Positions 59,613-64,000 of a DNA stretch of 64,000 nt are shown piece after piece. The stretch covers positions 992,001 through 1,056,000 of the forward strand of contig JADNRZ010000008.1 of NCBI GenBank assembly GCA_015501605.1, in the 5' to 3' direction. The stretch is from Panaeolus papilionaceus. Taxonomy: Eukaryota; Basidiomycota; Agaricomycetes; Agaricales. The notes under the pieces were generated by a model that worked only from the letters and a program-made list of their open reading frames with translations, had not been told where the DNA came from and did no database searches. Position 1 is the first letter of the stretch. Each line of letters opens with the position of its first letter. Made by a program: the position numbers and the translations under genes.

Positions 59613-60305
59613 AAAATTGAATACTCAATTTCACTTCCGTGTTCTGGCCTTGGTCACCGGCCGCTTCCAAGTTCTCATTCCAACCCGCACGGAGTTTACA
59701 TCCTGTCAGATACACTATAAGAAACCGAAATGTTCTTTCAGTTATAGTTCCGTAACACGAGCTTTGCTCTGTGTAGCCAATTGGAGACGATGAGATGAGC
59801 GAAAGAGGCAGCAGCCTGGGAGAGAAACCATGCATGTGCCCAAACACGCGTTGTCCCGTTGCGTCCATCTGCTGAACTCTCTGTCAAGGCCGTTCTCCCC
59901 CCTCTGACCTGGAATAATGAAATCGACCCACATGCACCGTATTCTTGGATTGTGTCGGGCCTTTTGGAAGTCTTGAACAGGCGCCCAATGTCACGAACCA
60001 ACGGGTCTGACGCGTTGATTATTAAGTGCAGTGCATCGTGGTAGTGCAGGTTCCACACGTGTACTCAGGAATGAGAATCGTACCCTGGTATTCGTTTATG
60101 GAAAAGGGAAAACGAGGTGGAGGCTGTATAGATTAGGAATTGCGAGATAGGGATTAGGGTGAGTATATGATAAAGTGCCGTTGCTAGTTTGTGTGGGCGT
60201 CACTTCACTCTTGTTTTCCTCCTCCCACCACATCACTTGCTTGTCTCCTCACTCTTTAACGCTTCAACGACATTCTCACTTACGCTCTATTAGGTCTTAC
60301 AAATT
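59613..60305. other. Intergenic, no gene seen
   Basis: Region between the PARG stop and the third BTB gene. No supported gene. Confidence 0.45.
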
Positions 60306-61324
60306 ATGACCATGTCCCCTTCACGCAACAGAATACGTGACTTTCGTCCTCATGAAAAGTATTATTTCCCTGCTGGCGACCTTCATGTCCTAGTGAGTCG
60401 TGTCGACATTACCTGCTTTAGTCGTCTCTAATCATCATTGGCACCATCGTCTTATACTAGGCTGGACATACGATGTTCCGTATACACAGCTATTTCTTCT
60501 CCAGAGAGTCCCCTATATTCAACAGGCGACTCTACCCAGCCTCGCCTGGATCTGAACGCGAAGGCACCACAGAGTCCAATCCTATTATGTTGGAGGAAGA
60601 TATAAAGCCACGGGATTTCGAAAAGCTGCTTTGGGTATTCTATAATCCGTAAGTCATTTCTCAGTTCTATCGTTATGTTGTCGTCATAATTCCTTCTGTC
60701 TTACGGACCATATTCATTTCTAGTCGCTACTCTCTGTACGAGGGTGCTACTGTCGACGATTGGCGGGTTATTTTGAACCTCGCGGACAAATGGTCTTTCC
60801 CCGAGGTGAAAGAGTTGGCCGTCCGGGAACTGCACAAAACAGATCTCGATCTAGTCTCAAAGATGGCTTTGTATGAGAAATACAAGGTTGACCCCAAGCA
60901 CCTTGTTCCTCTGTACGCTCAGCTATGCCAACGCGAGACCCCGCTCACATTTGAAGAGGCCAACATTATAGGGCTGAAGGCATCCCACCTTGTCGCAATC
61001 ACAAGGGAGAAACTGAGGTCTCTCCCTTCCAGCGGCGGCAAGAGTCCTTTACCTGAGGGACTGGAGCTGCAAGACGTGTTCAGAGCCGTCGAAGAGGGTT
61101 TGGACGTCGAGGTGGGCTCAACGAGTGTTACCCCTCTGACCGCGTCGTCATCTTCGCATTCTCTTGGTGAGTTGCAACTTGATGACTTTTCCGTTGTATT
61201 TTATGTTGATCTGGCTTTATCTGATAAAGCACATGGACACCCCTCGGCAAACGGGTCCAAGGGTCCTCGGATTCCCCTCAGCAAAATGAAGGCCAATGGG
61301 GCCAACGGGACCAAGGTCAAGTAA
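60306..61324 (+). CDS. BTB/POZ-domain protein, third copy
   Basis: Exons 60306-60392, 60461-60648, 60724-61166 and 61230-61324 give 270 aa. The BTB order matches the other copies: KYYFPAGDLHVL, FRIHSYFFSRESPIF, a variable acidic part, FEKLLWVFYNP, WRVILNLADKWSFPEVKEL, then IIGLKASHLVAITREKL. The tail reads HGHPSANGSKG and ends KMKANGANGTKVK, again Asn/Gly/Lys-rich. The last intron is 63 bp, a multiple of three, so keeping it would add 21 residues without a stop; both forms are possible. Plus-strand orientation, opposite to copies A and B. Function by family: protein-interaction adaptor. Confidence 0.85.
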
Positions 61325-62980
61325 AGTAGACCTGTTTACTTCTCTTGCTATCGGTACGTCCCTTCATTCTCAACCAAACGAAGTCCATCCATTTTCTGAC
61401 TCTGAACCCCCGATACTTACAGATTGCGCATCTCTCACCACTTTTATGATTTATCTTGATCCTCATGATACACTCCCGAGTTCCGGTCTTCTCTTGGATA
61501 TTTTTTGGTTTCCTGCATACTTACCCCCATCGTACTACCGTATTATCTGTAATAGTTGTATCATCTCCTCGTCAATAGATTCTGTCCCGCCTTATTTCAA
61601 CACGCACCAGTTGGCAAACGGCTGGTATGCTGCTGCTACTCCACCCCTGCTGGACATATTCTCGGTATTAGCTGTTGGTTTTGGTGTTTGGCAACGATAT
61701 GGAACCTATTATAGCTCGGCTCTTGCTCTACGTTTCTGTCACCCATGAGGTTCTCAGTCCTTTCTCGGGGCTTGGTTAATTAGTTTCTCACTCTTCACTG
61801 GTGTTTCTCGCAACGCGTCATCCAGATTAATTACGTGTCTTCATTTGCGCAGCTTGACGCGCGCGATTTTGGATTTAGAATTCAAAATCATGGAATCATT
61901 CAAGTCGTCCATCGTTTTACTCGCACTAGTGGGATGAATAAGAACGTCCGCCGTTCCCGACGTCCTGCGGGCTCTGTAAGCAGGAGTGACTATAGCGCCC
62001 TTTTGCCTAGACCGTCGACATCCATCTTGCATATTCGAGAAATGGTAATAGGCGGAGCTCCCCGATACCAATTGGTGTGTTCCCCAGTCCCCTGCATGCT
62101 TTCCGTCGCAATGACCCTTTCATATATTTGGAGCTGCGTCTGGTATGCAGGCTCTAGGCTACTCGGCCTGCGACTGAAATTCTGGGAGATATCGGTAGGT
62201 AGATATTATCTTTGTAAATGGATCTGCGACGTTTGCTGGTTCGGTCCTGAAAGCTGGACGTGATGCAGGATTCATGTTGTTATTCGAGCGTACATGATTC
62301 GGTTCGAGTTTGACTGGAATCCAAGTCTATAAGATTTCCGACGCTCATGGATAAATCCAAGTATCCTATATGTTTTTTTTGTCGGAAATACTGCTGGAAC
62401 ACGAGTGAAATAAATATATGATCGTCAGTCGAATTTGCCTGGGGAGGGGATAGGGGCTTCGAGGCGGGCCGACCAACTCCGGGCTTGGCATCGAACAATT
62501 TGTACCCCGTTCTGATTGTTCCCTTTGACTTTGTACAACACACCGACTTACGAACGTCGTTTGAATATACTGTTCAAATTCCACGTATTAAAAGCGGGTT
62601 TTACCTACAAATCACAACGAGTCTCTCTGACTAACCATTGTTCTCGATCAACCCTGCTACGAGGTAGTAAAGTTAACAATGCAAAGCCAAAGTCCAGCCC
62701 GCCGTTCCCTGCCTCGTGGCCGTCCAAAGTGTGAGTGAAAGCATATCGGAAATCAGACATGCATCGCTATTGGTCAGAACGGTCCCCAGAACATCCGATA
62801 CAACGTGTTGCTCATCTACACGTGTAGGATATAGGATATAAATTCTGAAAGTCCCTGCAGGTCAAATTTTTCCTCATCATCACCCTTTTCCTACTTCTCC
62901 CTTCACCGAGTCGCCATCGCTGTACTCGTCGCTGTGCCCAGCGTCTTTCTTAACGTTTTGTATTCTAACGATTTTAAATC
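61325..62980. other. Intergenic, no convincing gene
   Basis: About 1.65 kb. Frames at 61296-61748 and 61835-62263 lack domains and matching exons. A GATATAAATTC sequence near 62827, about 150 bases before the next ATG, could be a TATA-like element. Confidence 0.4.
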
Positions 62981-64000
62981 ATGTCTACCGATACCCAGGC
63001 TCTGAATACTATCCGACATGGACAGTATTATATCCCCAACGCTGACTTATGCTTGATTGTGAGTCATAGTTCGTGGTGTTTATGCTTGTGCTGAAGCTAA
63101 TCAATACCCCAACCCAATAGGTCGAACAATTTATCTTCAAAATCCATCGCTATTTCTTTGAGCGAGAGTCTGAATACTTCGCCAGGAAGTTGGCTGTGCC
63201 TACCTCTGCTGGCGGGGCTCTTCCTGGATCTGCCGACCATAGCGCTATTATCTTAGATAATGTTACCCCGTCGCAGTTCTCCAACTTCCTCTGGGTGTTT
63301 TACAACCCGTAAGTATTCTTGACATGTCACCATTCCCAAAACTAACTTGTATCGCGCTTCCATAGTAAATTCTCCCTCTACGAGGCTGACTTACCAGTAT
63401 GGCAGGACATCCTCGTCCTCGCTCACCGCTGGATTTTCCCGGAAGTTAAGAGTCTCGCAGTCCGCGAGATCGAGAAGAAACACATGGCCGACGTCATGCG
63501 TATCAAACTCTATCAAGATAATCAAGTCGACCGTAACCTCCTCGTCTGCCGCTACGCCGCTCTCACCGAACGCGACGAGCCCATCAATCTTGAGGAAGGT
63601 ATCGCCATCGGTTTGGAGACCGTCCTCAAGATCGCCGCCGCCCGCGAGAAAGCCCGCGGTGTCCGCCTTGCTAACGGCTCCCTGAGCCCATCCACGCCTA
63701 CCGCCCGCGGCGCTGATCTCTTCGAGGTCATCCGCGATGTTTTCAAGATCGATGAGACAGCAGGTACTTCTGGCTATGTTCCTTCAGCAATCACGACAGT
63801 TCCAGCAGGTGGATTGGTATCGCTACCTTCTCTGATTCATATTCACGATTTACTGACTCTGTCTCTTCATTGTTTTTCTTGTGATATAGAAACCGTTGAA
63901 CCCACCACCAGTTTTGGCCAAGCCAGTACCCGCGGTGCCAGTTCCGGAGGTCAAAGCTCCAGTCGTGAAGAAGCCAACACCGACACCACAGGAGTCAACC
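62981..64000 (+). CDS. BTB/POZ-domain protein, fourth copy (cut by right edge)
   Basis: Exons 62981-63058, 63121-63308, 63366-63763 and 63890 onward; the gene runs past the window. It starts MSTDTQALNTIRHGQYYIPN. BTB signatures: FKIHRYFFERESEYF, SQFSNFLWVFYNP, WQDILVLAHRWIFPEVKSL and IGLETVLKIAAAREKARG. A low-complexity tail rich in Thr, Pro, Ser and Gly begins at 63890. Codon use is strongly biased to C-ending codons, unlike copies A and B, which hints at higher expression. The intron phases after exons 1 to 3 (0, 2, 1) are the same as in the other three copies, supporting common descent. Confidence 0.85.

Overview
The window looks like nuclear DNA of a filamentous basidiomycete, probably an agaricomycete. 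Genes are split by many short GT-AG introns (mostly 50-70 bp). Neighbours include a fungal OPT transporter, a TEA-domain regulator, a membrane-anchored GH5 exo-glucanase, and BTB, MYND and RecQ-like families that are expanded in mushrooms. There is no operon structure, rRNA, convincing tRNA, CRISPR array or phage. Gene models were built by hand: intron phases were checked so that exons join in frame, and lengths below are for those joined models.

Layout. 1-1.6 kb: 3' part of a low-complexity, charged gene entering from the left. 3.3-9.35 kb: an OPT oligopeptide transporter interrupted by one 3,005-bp intron. 10.4-11.3 kb: traces of an unrecognised spliced gene. 11.3-20.5 kb: gene-poor DNA holding two small four-helix membrane protein genes (15.8 and 18.6 kb) and, between them, a MITE-like element with imperfect terminal inverted repeats (17.03-17.78 kb). 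20.55-24.72 kb: an intact 25-exon neutral ceramidase, followed by a small unknown gene. 26.1-27.7 kb: a TEA/ATTS transcription factor on the minus strand. 27.7-31.4 kb: no gene seen. 31.4-34.3 kb: membrane-anchored GH5 exo-1,3-beta-glucanase, minus strand. 34.3-38.2 kb: no gene seen. 38.2-40.6 kb: a head-to-head pair, pinin-like protein (minus) and an unusually short SRP72 (plus). 41.7-43.7 kb: a histidine-phosphatase-fold protein whose RHG motif reads RNG. 44.2-45.0 kb: a Cys-rich membrane protein. 45.2-47.0 kb: an 11-exon MFS transporter, minus strand.

The right-hand quarter is the most dynamic part. A block that includes a piece of the MFS gene, a small membrane/coiled-coil pseudogene and a complete BTB gene (46.0-50.7 kb) is repeated at 50.8-54.15 kb with a large internal deletion. 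Both BTB copies are intact while the accompanying small genes are broken. Next come a MYND zinc-finger pseudogene, a RecQ-like helicase truncated after its DEAH box, a microbial-type PARG (ADP-ribose glycohydrolase), and two more BTB genes (60.3 kb; 63.0 kb, cut by the right edge). This gives four BTB genes within 16 kb.

The housekeeping genes (pinin, SRP72, MFS, ceramidase, GH5, OPT) are not linked in one pathway. No single new system is proven. The best leads are the duplicated BTB cluster with fast-changing C-terminal tails, the RNGDR phosphatase variant, the shortened SRP72, the TIR element and the oversized OPT intron.
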